Source: a virus. Taken from it: a stretch of DNA of 64,000 nucleotides. The notes under the pieces are model-generated. The model did no database searches, was not told the origin of the DNA, and saw only the letters and a list, made by a program, of their open reading frames with translations. The DNA is taken from positions 1 through 64,000 of IMG/VR virus record IMGVR_UViG_3300027971_000051; one strand, given 5' to 3'. The position numbers and the translations under genes were made by a program. Shown in pieces: positions 30,388-38,915 of the stretch (position 1 is its first letter; the number at the start of each line of letters is the position of its first letter).

Positions 30388-31110
30388 TTACTGCCTCTCA
30401 ATACTTACATGATGATTAATAACTTTTCTGCTAGAGAACGGAATGTCCTTTACCAGCGCCTCAAACTCCATTGTACTGTACCTAGGTTTGAAAGTCAAAT
30501 TCTTATCGGTAAATAAAAACACCAGTAGTTCATTAGAATGACTTTTGCCATTTGGCAATTCAGCTTGCAGTTTATAATTAGCAGATGGAATTTGAATTTG
30601 TTTGTTAGTCTCCAGTACTTTGTCAGTATAGACCATTTGGTACTCTTTGTCAACTAGATTAAAAATGCCAACGGTACCGGCAATCCCAGAGACGGCTTGG
30701 AAAACAAATCGTTCGCCAGCCTTCAATTGATTTTTGCCCTCAACATGAAACTTCATAGTATTGGTAATCTTCTCTACGTTCGCAACAATGTCAACTTCAC
30801 AAACTTGTCGATTCCTATCGGGATAAACTTGTTTGTCTTTTTTGATGATTGTTTTAATCTCACCACTTACTTCAGTATAAAGAGTAGAAAGCACGGTACA
30901 TTTCTCATCTTTACAATTTTCGTTTTGTGCGGCTTCAATCATTTCACCGACAAAATTTGCAATTGCATTTTGCTTTGCCTTTTCTTCAGCAAGTCTACAT
31001 GCAACATTCTCAGCAGTATCAGGACCGAATGAATACTCACCAGTACCTGATACACGTTCAGCATGTGCAATACTTGCACAAAGCAAAGTCATAACAAATA
31101 GTTTACGCAA
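30388..31110 (-). CDS. Periplasmic protein, FlgT/DUF4384-like
   Basis: 240 residues. Signal peptide MRKLFVMTLLCASIAHA. The mature region has VSGTGEYSFGPDTAENVACRLAEEKAKQNAI, four cysteines (about 67-72 and downstream), and a second domain with AGERFVFQAVSGIAGTVGIFNL. This resembles FlgT-type envelope proteins. The TTG start overlaps the preceding stop and has AAAGGA before it. Probably host-derived. Confidence 0.62.
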   Translation of the reverse strand: MRKLFVMTLLCASIAHAERVSGTGEYSFGPDTAENVACRLAEEKAKQNAIANFVGEMIEAAQNENCKDEKCTVLSTLYTEVSGEIKTIIKKDKQVYPDRNRQVCEVDIVANVEKITNTMKFHVEGKNQLKAGERFVFQAVSGIAGTVGIFNLVDKEYQMVYTDKVLETNKQIQIPSANYKLQAELPNGKSHSNELLVFLFTDKNLTFKPRYSTMEFEALVKDIPFSSRKVINHHVSIERQ

Positions 31111-31573
31111 CTTTCAATCCTTTCAGTCTGTCTGCCGCATACGATGCCGCAAACGCATTTGGTTTAACCATTGGAACAACATTACATGTTCCTTTGATGT
31201 AGCCAATTGCTTCATTAATAACGCAAGAACTTCCATGCATCTCATTCGGATTGATATCCAAATGAACTTCAACATCACGACCTTCAAGTACATCCGCAAG
31301 TTTGATATACAACTCAGAAAGTTTATACACTTCGTTCATCAAACGATATCTTGGACGATTCACTTTCTGGTCATAGTCACGCTCACGCTGTACTTCTCCA
31401 AACAATTTGCATCCATTATTTCCGTTGATATGAACTACAATAGCAAGAATATAATCTGCGTACCATAATCCACCTATGTTAAATCTTTCAGAATCACAAC
31501 CAATATAGATTTTAGTATCGGGTGTTTGATCTTCTATGAATTGCCGCACCTCTTCTAAATCTAATTTTCGCAC
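31103..31573 (-). CDS. RNase H-like fold nuclease (YkuK/DUF458 type)
   Basis: 156 residues from the GTG at 31573 with AAGGAG six bases upstream; a longer frame would run into the tRNA. KIYIGCDSERF gives the catalytic Asp strand; YILAIVVHINGN and VEVHLDINPNE add acidic residues in RNase H-like order. Role unknown. Confidence 0.65.
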   Translation of the reverse strand: MRKLDLEEVRQFIEDQTPDTKIYIGCDSERFNIGGLWYADYILAIVVHINGNNGCKLFGEVQRERDYDQKVNRPRYRLMNEVYKLSELYIKLADVLEGRDVEVHLDINPNEMHGSSCVINEAIGYIKGTCNVVPMVKPNAFAASYAADRLKGLKVA

Positions 31574-31594
31574 AACGTACTCCTTAATAAAACT

Positions 31595-31669
31595 TGGTGG
31601 GCAGAGAGAGAATTGAACTCCCACTCAAGCGATTATGAGTCGCCTGCTTTACCATTAAGCTACCTGCCC
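31595..31669 (-). tRNA. tRNA-CAT, probably Ile2 (lysidine type)
   Basis: Acceptor GGGCAGG with TCTGCCC, discriminator A, encoded CCA. Anticodon loop CTCATAA (CAT). The anticodon arm GGCGACTCATAATCGCT is the same as in bacterial tRNA-Ile2, so this is probably the lysidine-modified Ile tRNA for AUA. Met is the alternative. Confidence 0.85.
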
Positions 31670-31676
31670 TAAAACT

Positions 31677-31759
31677 TGGTACGAGTGGAGGGACTTGAAC
31701 CCTCAATCCGAAGCGGCAGATTTTAAGTCTGCTGTGTATACCAATTCCACCACACTCGC
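31677..31759 (-). tRNA. tRNA-Leu (TAA)
   Basis: Class II with a long variable arm. Anticodon loop CTTAAAA (TAA). Acceptor GCGAGTG with CACTCGT, A, CCA. Confidence 0.95.
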
Positions 31760-31764
31760 ATAAC

Positions 31765-31841
31765 TGGCCTGCCCTGAGAGATTCGAACTCCCGACATGCG
31801 GTGTAGAAGACCGCTGTTCTATCCAACTGAACTAAGGGCAG
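31765..31841 (-). tRNA. tRNA-Arg (TCT)
   Basis: Acceptor CTGCCCT with AGGGCAG, discriminator G, CCA. Anticodon loop CTTCTAC (TCT). Confidence 0.95.
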
Positions 31842-31862
31842 TTATTTAATTTCTATACATGT

Positions 31863-31891
31863 AGTATAGTTGATATTGATTGTGATGTCAA
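31863..31891 (-). promoter_or_regulatory. Sigma70-like promoter within the tRNA cluster
   Basis: Minus strand TTGACA (31891-31886), 17-base spacer, TATACT (31868-31863). It lies between the Gly and Arg tRNAs and would drive Arg, Leu and Ile2 tRNAs and the genes that follow. Confidence 0.8.
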
Positions 31892-31892
31892 G

Positions 31893-31968
31893 TGGAGCGG
31901 GAGGCGGGATTCGAACCCGTCTATTTCAGTTTGGAAGACTAACGTGTAACCGTAAACACTTCACCCGC
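31893..31968 (-). tRNA. tRNA-Gly (TCC)
   Basis: Acceptor GCGGGTG with CTCCCGC region, discriminator T, CCA. Anticodon loop CTTCCAA (TCC). Confidence 0.95.
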
Positions 31969-31972
31969 AAAT

Positions 31973-32467
31973 TTATATTAAAAATATTTGTATTGTTCTT
32001 CTAATTTTATTTTCTACAACAGAACTTGTGCCATGAAAAACTTTATAATCTGATATGACTGCAAGATTTTTTTCTGGCACCACAGCGTTTATTATATCAT
32101 CATTCTTGTACAAATACAAGCCACCATCATTTATATGCCAATCATCATTTAGATATATTGTGACTGCACCCGATCTGTTAAGATCGTAGTGCCATGGTAT
32201 GTAACTATTTTTAGTCCAGTAGAAAAAAGAAATCTTGCATGTTTTATATTTGAATGGTATGTGGCTTTTTATTTCATCTGTAATTTTTTCATATAGTATG
32301 CCATCATTTAATTGAGAAATAAAAACCTCTGTACTTTGATTTACAACTTCATCATCCCAAAGACTATTCGTGATTAATTTTGATTTATCTTTAATTTCAG
32401 TATTTGAGTAGTTATTACACAGTTCAAATAATTCATTAGATAGAATGTTTGGTACGATTTTAATCAT
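31973..32467 (-). CDS. 2OG-Fe(II) oxygenase
   Basis: 164 residues from the ATG at 32467, which overlaps the upstream stop as ATGA. IPWHYDLNRSGAVTIYLND (HxD), WHINDGGLYLY and HGTSSVVENKIRRTIQIF (distal His and Arg) give the complete active-site set. First of three adjacent dioxygenases downstream of the halogenase. Confidence 0.82.
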   Translation of the reverse strand: MIKIVPNILSNELFELCNNYSNTEIKDKSKLITNSLWDDEVVNQSTEVFISQLNDGILYEKITDEIKSHIPFKYKTCKISFFYWTKNSYIPWHYDLNRSGAVTIYLNDDWHINDGGLYLYKNDDIINAVVPEKNLAVISDYKVFHGTSSVVENKIRRTIQIFLI

Positions 32468-33087
32468 GGAGTTTTTAATCTGCAATTAAATGCGAGAATA
32501 ATTCTGGTATCATCTCCATTATGCACTTTACTTTCATGTTGTACCCAAGCTGGGAATAGTAACATATCTCCATCATTGCAATTGATTTTTTGTGGATCCG
32601 TTGTATATTTTGTCGTAGGTGAAGAAAAATCTCTAGGTATCATCTGAGAAAATGGATTTGGTGTACTAAAATACGTATCGCCATCATCACCAGACTTTCT
32701 AATATAAATTGATGCGGCTAAAATTGCAACTCTTCCATGCAGATGTTTAAATGTTTTTGCTCCTTTTTCTTGAACATTTATCCAAGAATTAGAAATCACA
32801 ACTTCTTCAATACCAAAATGCCTACAATATGAATCGATAACACGTTGAATAGATTGTTTTAATCCTTTGCATGATGGTATATTTTCGTCAAAATATTCTA
32901 TCACATTGTTTTGTGTCCAAAACGTGGATTTAGAATTGTCAGGATCACCAAAGGCTCTATGATACCCAAAGTAGTTATCTGGTAACGATTCTAAAAATTT
33001 AATTATATCCGAAAGTTGTTCTTTAGATAATGCATCGATCCCACGAAAAAATGGAGTCGGAAAAAGGTCAATTGATTGTATTTTCAT
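32464..33087 (-). CDS. 2OG-Fe(II) oxygenase, TIGR02466 type
   Basis: 207 residues from the ATG at 33087. DLFPTPFFRG start, SWINVQEKGAKTFKHLHGRVAILAASIYI, LLFPAWVQHESKVH and RIILAFNCRL are the TIGR02466 blocks. Homologous in layout to its neighbour at 33089, suggesting tandem duplication. Confidence 0.8.
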   Translation of the reverse strand: MKIQSIDLFPTPFFRGIDALSKEQLSDIIKFLESLPDNYFGYHRAFGDPDNSKSTFWTQNNVIEYFDENIPSCKGLKQSIQRVIDSYCRHFGIEEVVISNSWINVQEKGAKTFKHLHGRVAILAASIYIRKSGDDGDTYFSTPNPFSQMIPRDFSSPTTKYTTDPQKINCNDGDMLLFPAWVQHESKVHNGDDTRIILAFNCRLKTP

Positions 33088-33088
33088 A

Positions 33089-33685
33089 TTATGCAAATGT
33101 GTTAAAAGATAAAATTATTCTGTCTTCATTTGAAGAAACTTCATTGTTGTCGTGAGGAAACCATGATGGGAATAAAATCATATCAGATTGTTTTGATGAA
33201 ATTTCTGTTTTGTGGGTTGTATATTTTGTGTCATAGCTTTTATCCATATAATCGATATATGGATTTACAGAATAAAAAACTGTATTGTCTTGACTATCAT
33301 TTTTTTTCAAATACAAAACTCCAGATACTGTAGATTTAGGATGTACATGTTTTTTTAGTTTTGTTCCTTTTGGCTGAATACTCAACCAGGAATTATCTAT
33401 AGGTTTTGTACTAACCCCATATCGTAAACAATAAGAATTTATTTGCGTTTGGATACTCTCTTTGATATTAAAACAACTAGAAATGCATTTTTGTATGTCA
33501 TCTAAAATCAAATCATCTATGGGATATGTAGTTGAAGCACATCCCGTCACTATTCCAACATCAGTTTTAAATTTTGTTTTTGATTTTTCTACATAATTTA
33601 AAATATCGACTCTTTGTTGTTCCGTTATAAAATTATCATATTTTATGATAAGTGTTGGGAATAATTCAATTTCGTTTTTTTTCAT
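33089..33685 (-). CDS. 2OG-Fe(II) oxygenase, TIGR02466 type
   Basis: 198 residues: IELFPTLIIKYDN, NSWLSIQPKGTKLKKHVHPKSTVSGVLYLK, ILFPSWFPHDNNEV and RIILSFNTF. A paralogue of the adjacent gene. Its start lies inside the end of the halogenase gene, so the two are co-translated. Confidence 0.8.
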   Translation of the reverse strand: MKKNEIELFPTLIIKYDNFITEQQRVDILNYVEKSKTKFKTDVGIVTGCASTTYPIDDLILDDIQKCISSCFNIKESIQTQINSYCLRYGVSTKPIDNSWLSIQPKGTKLKKHVHPKSTVSGVLYLKKNDSQDNTVFYSVNPYIDYMDKSYDTKYTTHKTEISSKQSDMILFPSWFPHDNNEVSSNEDRIILSFNTFA

Positions 33686-34901
33686 CTTGAATATTATACA
33701 TCATTTTTAATTTGTTCATAATACCTAGCGAATTTAAATTACTGTGAAAACTTGCAGGACTCCAAGTGCCATAGTGTTCCAACTGCGAACGTGTCATCGG
33801 ACCATCAGGTTTTGGATATTCTTCTGCATTAATGGATTCTTCAGTAGCAGGTTGAAATTCTAGTTTCGATGAATATTTAACTATGTGCTTGAACCAATTT
33901 GCACTATCAACCATATTCTGATGACCAACTTTTTTTGCATGTTTCCAAAACTCTGTATCGTATATAGAACCTGAAAAATAGTGAATCATGATGACGTTTT
34001 CTATTTCTCTGATTTTAGTTGAATAGAATTCATTGGCTCTTTGTGGTGTGACAATTCCCCTAACCGTCAGGATGGAGTATTGAAAAATATCCATCATCAT
34101 AGAAATGGATGTTGCTTCTAATGGCTCTAAGAAAAATGAAGAATTTCCATTAAAACTAATTCTATCAGTAAAATTTTGTTTTCTGTAATAGTTTGGAAAT
34201 TCAATTGAATTAGTCTTGTCACTAGGTACCAAATTGTACTCATCAAAAATATTCTTAACGTCTTCTTTAACTTCATCAAATGTATTGAAATTTTTGTTAA
34301 AAATATATCCTATAGAACATCTGTTTCTTAGGGGAACACCAAAGACCCAACCATATGGCCGTGCGATAGCCAAGGTGTGATTAAATCTTGGATAGTCCCA
34401 ATAGCATTGCGTAACGTATGCGGCATTTACTGGTATGTATGGCGTTTTGATAAATGAATCGTCAACTATTGGTCGACCCGAACAATCCATAATATAATCC
34501 GCATCAATCTCATCATGAGAATTTATGTGTTTATCTGTCAATTTTATTTGATCCGACACCCTATCTGATACATAATCTTGTAGTGCTACCGCATTAAAGT
34601 GATATCCAAAATGTCCTGCGCCGAGATTATGATAAAACATTTCTCCTGTCTCACCCCAACCTTGCTTTTTTAAACCAGTTTTAAATGTGCCGTCAATCTT
34701 TTTAATGTCTTCTGACGTAAGACCTAAATGTTTACCAAGCATTTCAGGAAATCCAAGAATCGATCCTTCACCAACGGGTTGAGTTTTGATATTGGAATCA
34801 TATATCCATTCGGTTTCAAAGCCATGACGTTTGTACATCATAGCCGCAGAAATTGCTCCTGCTGTTCCTCTACCTAAAATCGCAATCTTTTTTTTCCTCA
34901 T
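33666..34901 (-). CDS. Flavin-dependent halogenase (tryptophan halogenase family)
   Basis: 411 residues, shorter than PrnA-type enzymes (about 530). FAD-binding GRGTAGA (residues 10-16), GEGS at 44-47, GWVFGVPL at 184-191 (family form GWxWxIPL) and FLEPLEATSI at 257-266 (family FLEPLExTSI). K74 in TFKTG lies where the family has its catalytic Lys. It would use FADH2, chloride or bromide/iodide and oxygen to halogenate an electron-rich substrate. A phage halogenase of this family (VirX1) is known from a cyanophage. Confidence 0.85.
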   Translation of the reverse strand: MRKKKIAILGRGTAGAISAAMMYKRHGFETEWIYDSNIKTQPVGEGSILGFPEMLGKHLGLTSEDIKKIDGTFKTGLKKQGWGETGEMFYHNLGAGHFGYHFNAVALQDYVSDRVSDQIKLTDKHINSHDEIDADYIMDCSGRPIVDDSFIKTPYIPVNAAYVTQCYWDYPRFNHTLAIARPYGWVFGVPLRNRCSIGYIFNKNFNTFDEVKEDVKNIFDEYNLVPSDKTNSIEFPNYYRKQNFTDRISFNGNSSFFLEPLEATSISMMMDIFQYSILTVRGIVTPQRANEFYSTKIREIENVIMIHYFSGSIYDTEFWKHAKKVGHQNMVDSANWFKHIVKYSSKLEFQPATEESINAEEYPKPDGPMTRSQLEHYGTWSPASFHSNLNSLGIMNKLKMMYNIQDEKKRN

Positions 34902-34919
34902 ATACTTCTCTCTATAATT

Positions 34920-34993
34920 TGGCTACCCACCAGGGACTTGAACCCCGACCAACGGTTTTGGAGACCGACATGCTGCCATTACACCAGTGAGTA
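34920..34993 (-). tRNA. tRNA-Trp (CCA)
   Basis: Acceptor TACTCAC with GTGGGTA, discriminator G, CCA. Anticodon loop CTCCAAA (CCA). Confidence 0.93.
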
Positions 34994-34999
34994 TTTTAT

Positions 35000-35536
35000 T
35001 CATGGATTTGTTTTTGAATGTGGAAGATCAAATACAAATGTTATTCTATCAATAGTTCCATTATTATCAGCAGAATGAAATTTCTTATTATTAAACCAGA
35101 AAAACGTTCCAGGCTCAATTTGATGCGTTTCACCATCAACTTCATATAGATACGTACCCTGTATGGATAAATGATATCTATCTCTAGTTAAGTAATAATT
35201 CCCATCATCAATATGTCTACCTACTTTACCACCAGGTTCTAATTTAAAGAATCCGGCTCTAGACGTACTTTTTATTCCTTGACTTTTTAGAAACTTTTTG
35301 ACTTCATTATATTTATCATAGAGTGGTGTGCGTTGTTGTAGATTAGAATCTTTAATATTGTCACTTGGATTTTTAACTCTACCCATAACTAAAGGAAGAA
35401 ATCCATAAGGATATACAAGCCCACCGATGTTTGCGTATGTTGAAACTGCTTGCCAATCTTTAGGGTTATCAAGCAACTGTTGTAAAATTTTTGATACGTC
35501 AACATTCTTTTGAATGAATCTAAAATTCTCACTCAT
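35000..35536 (-). CDS. Aspartyl/asparaginyl beta-hydroxylase-like oxygenase
   Basis: 178 residues from the ATG at 35536, seven bases after GGAG. AGFFKLEPGGKVGRHIDDG, RYHLSIQGTYLYEVDGE and PGTFFWFNNKKFHSADNNGTIDRITFVFD match the Asp/Asn beta-hydroxylase family. The second gene of a pair with the TIGR02466 gene. Confidence 0.82.
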   Translation of the reverse strand: MSENFRFIQKNVDVSKILQQLLDNPKDWQAVSTYANIGGLVYPYGFLPLVMGRVKNPSDNIKDSNLQQRTPLYDKYNEVKKFLKSQGIKSTSRAGFFKLEPGGKVGRHIDDGNYYLTRDRYHLSIQGTYLYEVDGETHQIEPGTFFWFNNKKFHSADNNGTIDRITFVFDLPHSKTNP

Positions 35537-36188
35537 CACCATACTCCATTAATTCCATGTTGTCTATTTGTGCAAAATTATATCTGTCGAAATGATCTGC
35601 ATTTGTTTTACCTACAGGCATAATGTTTGCGCCAACAATAATTCTATACTGAGACTTATTGGGTTTAGTGAAATGTGATGCCCAAGATGGAAATACTAAT
35701 AATGTTCCAGGTTTAAAATCAAATGCTTTTTCTTTAACAAGCATTGGTTCTTTATTGTGATTGACTGGTGGCTGAATTACATATTTTTCAAATGACGAAT
35801 TGTTGAAAACTGTACCGCCAGCAGAATTATCTATATCAAATGCATAGAACGAACAACCCAAAAAACTATTACAATGAACATGATTATGATGTGATGCACC
35901 AACACCTTGTCTAGTTGCCCACATACTTGTTATGCCGCACTTGTCTTTGTATCCCATATCAGACATTGCATACTTTGCAGATTCAATAATAAACTCTGTC
36001 AGTTTACGAATTGCCTGATGCTTATGTAGATTTGGATTTGTAATTTGCAGACCAGAATATTCTCTAGCCTTAAGATACAATGAATCTTGTGCTAGGTATT
36101 TTACTATCAATTCCTGATCGTTCTTAAAATCGGGATATTCAAACTCCCATATTGGAGTGTAAAATAATTTATGTAATTCAGCTTTCAT
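35529..36188 (-). CDS. 2OG-Fe(II) oxygenase, TIGR02466 type
   Basis: 219 residues. FYTPIWEFEYP start, HHNHVHCNSFLGCSFYAFD (ligand region), LLVFPSWASHFTKPN and YRIIVGANIMP. It is longer at the C-terminus than its relatives. Overlaps the next gene by eight bases. Confidence 0.8.
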   Translation of the reverse strand: MKAELHKLFYTPIWEFEYPDFKNDQELIVKYLAQDSLYLKAREYSGLQITNPNLHKHQAIRKLTEFIIESAKYAMSDMGYKDKCGITSMWATRQGVGASHHNHVHCNSFLGCSFYAFDIDNSAGGTVFNNSSFEKYVIQPPVNHNKEPMLVKEKAFDFKPGTLLVFPSWASHFTKPNKSQYRIIVGANIMPVGKTNADHFDRYNFAQIDNMELMEYGDE

Positions 36189-36493
36189 TTTTTATATGTT
36201 TGTCTGAATTTAACATCCTGCGTTTCTTCGTTGTACTTATGAATTGCATCAAACTCATCATCATACAAACCTAATTCTTGACTTACACGAACCATTTCAT
36301 CTAATGCGGCTTCTTGTCGCTTTTTTGCAAAGGCTTCATAGTCTTCTTTATTTCCCAATTGATATCCTTTATCAGAATGAATTTCTTCTGCGGCTTTCAT
36401 ATTCTTGCGAAAGATTGCATCAAAGTTATCTGCAAATTTTTCTTGACTCACGCTAAATGGACGTGGTGCGCTTCCTTTTCCACCATCACTCAT
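36185..36493 (-). CDS. Conserved phage protein (GGKGSAPRPFSV type)
   Basis: 102 residues. MSDGGKGSAPRPFSVSQEKFADNFDAIFRK is a conserved N-terminus in many T4-like and other aquatic phages; the rest is a charged helix. Overlaps both neighbours by four bases. Function unknown. Confidence 0.75.
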   Translation of the reverse strand: MSDGGKGSAPRPFSVSQEKFADNFDAIFRKNMKAAEEIHSDKGYQLGNKEDYEAFAKKRQEAALDEMVRVSQELGLYDDEFDAIHKYNEETQDVKFRQTYKK

Positions 36494-36936
36494 AAAATCA
36501 CCCTATGATATTCGTAGTTAACTGTGTCCTCATTCTCTCTGAAAACAACTGCGCCATTACGCATATGAAAACGTTTAGCCATTTCAGTCTTAGGACTTAG
36601 CGTAACGTATCTTTGAATTTCTGGTTTGTTTTCTTTGATATGTTTAACAGCATCAAAAATTAATGTGCGACCAGCACCTGGAGCATAACTCCAAATGGTA
36701 TAAAAGATTGCGACAACTGGTTCAGATGATATCTGAAACAACTCTGTTTCTTTTGTCGGAATTTCTGTTTGATAACTCACGCATGTGATTGCTTTCACTT
36801 GTTCAGTTTCGTCACGCAACACAAAGATATCTTTGTTGTCGCCAACTCTATCAACATGTGGAATATGAGGGCGCACTGGATCTTCATTCAGCATTCCCAT
36901 TACACTATCAGTAAACGATTTTATTAGATATAACAT
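36490..36936 (-). CDS. Conserved acetyltransferase-like phage protein
   Basis: 148 residues. Central VVAIFYTIWSYAPGAGRTLIFDAVKHIKEN has a GNAT-like Q/R-x-x-G-x-G/A loop (APGAGRTL), then a C-terminal NGAVVFRENEDTVNYEYHRVIL. A GNAT fold is plausible. It begins the group downstream of the tRNA cluster at 36967. Confidence 0.6.
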   Translation of the reverse strand: MLYLIKSFTDSVMGMLNEDPVRPHIPHVDRVGDNKDIFVLRDETEQVKAITCVSYQTEIPTKETELFQISSEPVVAIFYTIWSYAPGAGRTLIFDAVKHIKENKPEIQRYVTLSPKTEMAKRFHMRNGAVVFRENEDTVNYEYHRVIL

Positions 36937-36966
36937 TTTATACTTTCACTTTATTTCCTAAATTAA

Positions 36967-37041
36967 TGGTGGAGGATGGGAGGATCGAACTCCCACTTCA
37001 TGCTTGCAAAGCACATGTGCTCCCATTATCACTAATCCCCC
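36967..37041 (-). tRNA. tRNA-Ala (TGC)
   Basis: Acceptor GGGGGAT with ATCCTCC including the G3.U70 alanine identity pair, A, CCA. Anticodon loop TTTGCAA (TGC). Confidence 0.95.
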
Positions 37042-37045
37042 AAAT

Positions 37046-37122
<77 letters not shown>

Positions 37123-37131
37123 TATTTATAC

Positions 37132-37206
37132 TGGTGCCGGATGAAGGATTCGAACCATCGACCTACCGCTTACAAGGCGGTTGCACTACCCCTGTGCTAA
37201 TCCGGC
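37132..37206 (-). tRNA. tRNA-Thr (TGT)
   Basis: Acceptor GCCGGAT with ATCCGGC, A, CCA. Anticodon loop CTTGTAA (TGT). Confidence 0.95.
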
Positions 37207-37219
37207 AAAAACTTAAAAC

Positions 37220-37294
37220 TGGCTCCAGAGGCAGGGATCGAACCTACGACCAATTGATTAACAGTCAACTGCACTACCGCTGTGCTACTCTGGA
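37220..37294 (-). tRNA. tRNA-Asn (GTT)
   Basis: Acceptor TCCAGAG with CTCTGGA, G, CCA. Anticodon loop CTGTTAA (GTT). Confidence 0.95.
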
Positions 37295-37301
37295 ATGAAA
37301 C

Positions 37302-37377
37302 TGGTTGCGGGTGAAGGATTCGAACCTCCGTCTCTCAGGTTATGAGCCTGATAGTCTGACCTCTGACGTAACCCGCT
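37302..37377 (-). tRNA. tRNA-Met (CAT), probably initiator
   Basis: Anticodon loop CTCATAA in an AGG-CCT stem. The 3' end CCCGCAACCA is that of bacterial initiator tRNA, and position 1 (A) cannot pair with A72, the unpaired end typical of initiators. The anticodon stem lacks three consecutive G-C pairs, so elongator Met remains possible. Confidence 0.85.
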
Positions 37378-37382
37378 ATAAA

Positions 37383-37835
37383 TTATTTTGGCATTTTTTT
37401 CTTTGCCACATTCTTAATGATAATTCCTTTGTCGGCATAAAATTCTCCTACGCCTACAATTCCTTTTTTTCGATCAACTTGATTCGCCACATCAGCTAAT
37501 GTTCTAGACTCAATTACCATTGACGGATCAATGATTTCATCGTCTAAATCTCGCAATGCATGGATACATGTTGCTAGACTATCATCTTCTAATGCTGTTA
37601 TTTTATGGATGACTTCTTTTTCGATGAAAATAAAAGTTGGTGCGGTAAAAACTTTTGATGAAACCAAATTATCATCATCATCAAATTTTTCAACAAGAAC
37701 TTTACCTTTAGCTAAAAGAGTGCCATGATTATATTCATGGTGATGTCCAATTTCTTGGTCTCCCGTTTTTTTAAAACTCATTAGTCTACAGTAAACATTG
37801 CTTACTGCCAATATTTGTATTTCCGGTCTATTCAT
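37383..37835 (-). CDS. Cupin-like conserved phage protein
   Basis: 150 residues. IGHHHEYNHGTLLAKGKVLVEKFD and FIFIEKEVIHKITALED fit a small metal-binding cupin (H-x-H...E...H). The family occurs in T4-like phages beside tRNAs and dioxygenases. The C-terminus is basic (KKKMPK). Confidence 0.65.
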   Translation of the reverse strand: MNRPEIQILAVSNVYCRLMSFKKTGDQEIGHHHEYNHGTLLAKGKVLVEKFDDDDNLVSSKVFTAPTFIFIEKEVIHKITALEDDSLATCIHALRDLDDEIIDPSMVIESRTLADVANQVDRKKGIVGVGEFYADKGIIIKNVAKKKMPK

Positions 37836-37875
37836 ATATTATCCTATCTATCGAAATTTAATCACACTAATCTAA

Positions 37876-38640
37876 TTATGTATAACAAACAAATGTTAAA
37901 TATTTCATGCCATTTTTTGTATAGTTAAAATACATACCGCTTGTAGTATTCTCAATGAATTTTTTAACAATACCATTTGGCATTTTAGGAATATTTTTTT
38001 CTAACATCTCTTCACATGCTAAAATAACGTTATTGGTTATGTCAGTCGATATGATATTTTTAAAACCATCTTCAAATGTCGATAATTTAAGTTCGTCCAG
38101 CTGTAATGTTGAAAAACTATCGGTGTAACAAAATACACCATTGGGTTTCAATATAGATTTGACTCCATCAAAGAACATATTTAGACCCAAAATATGCTTT
38201 TCCCGTATAGCGTTACCGCCTCCAATTTTTGAGATTGGATCAGCATATCCATCATAGTAACAATGTGATGATTCAACATTTGTGATGATATCAAAAGATT
38301 TTTCTTTATATTTTTCCGATAAACTAGTTGCGCTACAAACATCAAATTCTATTCCAGTATGAGTATGTTTACAAAAGTCTATGAACTTTTCATTGTAATC
38401 ACACGCATGAATTTTATTGAATTCTAAAACTTCACTATATGTTTTTACTCCACCGCCTCTTCCGCAACCAACATCTAATATTGTTTTTCCTTTTGTATCA
38501 ATATCATCTAACAATTTTAAATATAACGATGCTGAATTTATAAAAATGTTATTCTCATCTAGCAATTTTGATGCGGGAGAATATCCATGATTCATAAAAA
38601 TGAACCAAGGAGAATCTTCTAAAAATTTATAATTATCCAT
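37876..38640 (-). CDS. SAM-dependent methyltransferase
   Basis: 254 residues from the ATG at 38640 (AAAGG upstream; a GTG lies two codons earlier). Motif I ILDVGCGRGGG, acidic end of beta-2 ACDYN, motif IV-like FDIITNVESSHCY, and a post-motif ILKPNGVFCYTDSF. Its layout resembles lipid/polyketide-type methyltransferases. Not a DNA methyltransferase by motif (no DPPY). Confidence 0.8.
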   Translation of the reverse strand: MDNYKFLEDSPWFIFMNHGYSPASKLLDENNIFINSASLYLKLLDDIDTKGKTILDVGCGRGGGVKTYSEVLEFNKIHACDYNEKFIDFCKHTHTGIEFDVCSATSLSEKYKEKSFDIITNVESSHCYYDGYADPISKIGGGNAIREKHILGLNMFFDGVKSILKPNGVFCYTDSFSTLQLDELKLSTFEDGFKNIISTDITNNVILACEEMLEKNIPKMPNGIVKKFIENTTSGMYFNYTKNGMKYLTFVCYT

Positions 38641-38653
38641 AAGCACCTTTACT

Positions 38654-38729
38654 TGGAGTGAGTGACAGGAATCGAACCTGCATTATACGGACTTGCAAAC
38701 CGTTGCCTAGCCTTTCGGCGCACACTCAC
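38654..38729 (-). tRNA. tRNA-Cys (GCA)
   Basis: Acceptor GTGAGTG with CACTCAC and discriminator T (U73, a Cys identity element), CCA. Anticodon GCA. Confidence 0.94.
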
Positions 38730-38738
38730 ATAAAAACT

Positions 38739-38814
38739 TGGCGGTCTTAGGGGGTAACGATCCCCACTCTTATGGCGTGACAAGCCATCGTGCGTCCATG
38801 AACACTTTAAGACC
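38739..38814 (-). tRNA. tRNA-Asp (GTC)
   Basis: Acceptor GGTCTTA with TAAGACC, discriminator G (Asp identity), CCA. Anticodon loop TTGTCAC (GTC). The T-loop ATCGTTA is unusual. Confidence 0.92.
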
Positions 38815-38820
38815 AAAACT

Positions 38821-38913
38821 TGGTGGAGTAACTTGGAGTCGAACCAAGAATGTTTACCACAAGGGGACGGATTTACAGTCCGCCGATGCACACGCCATAG
38901 CATCAATTACTCC
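38821..38913 (-). tRNA. tRNA-Tyr (GTA)
   Basis: Class II length with a variable arm. Anticodon loop CTGTAAA (GTA). Acceptor GGAGTAA with TTACTCC, A, CCA. Confidence 0.94.
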
Positions 38914-38915
38914 AT

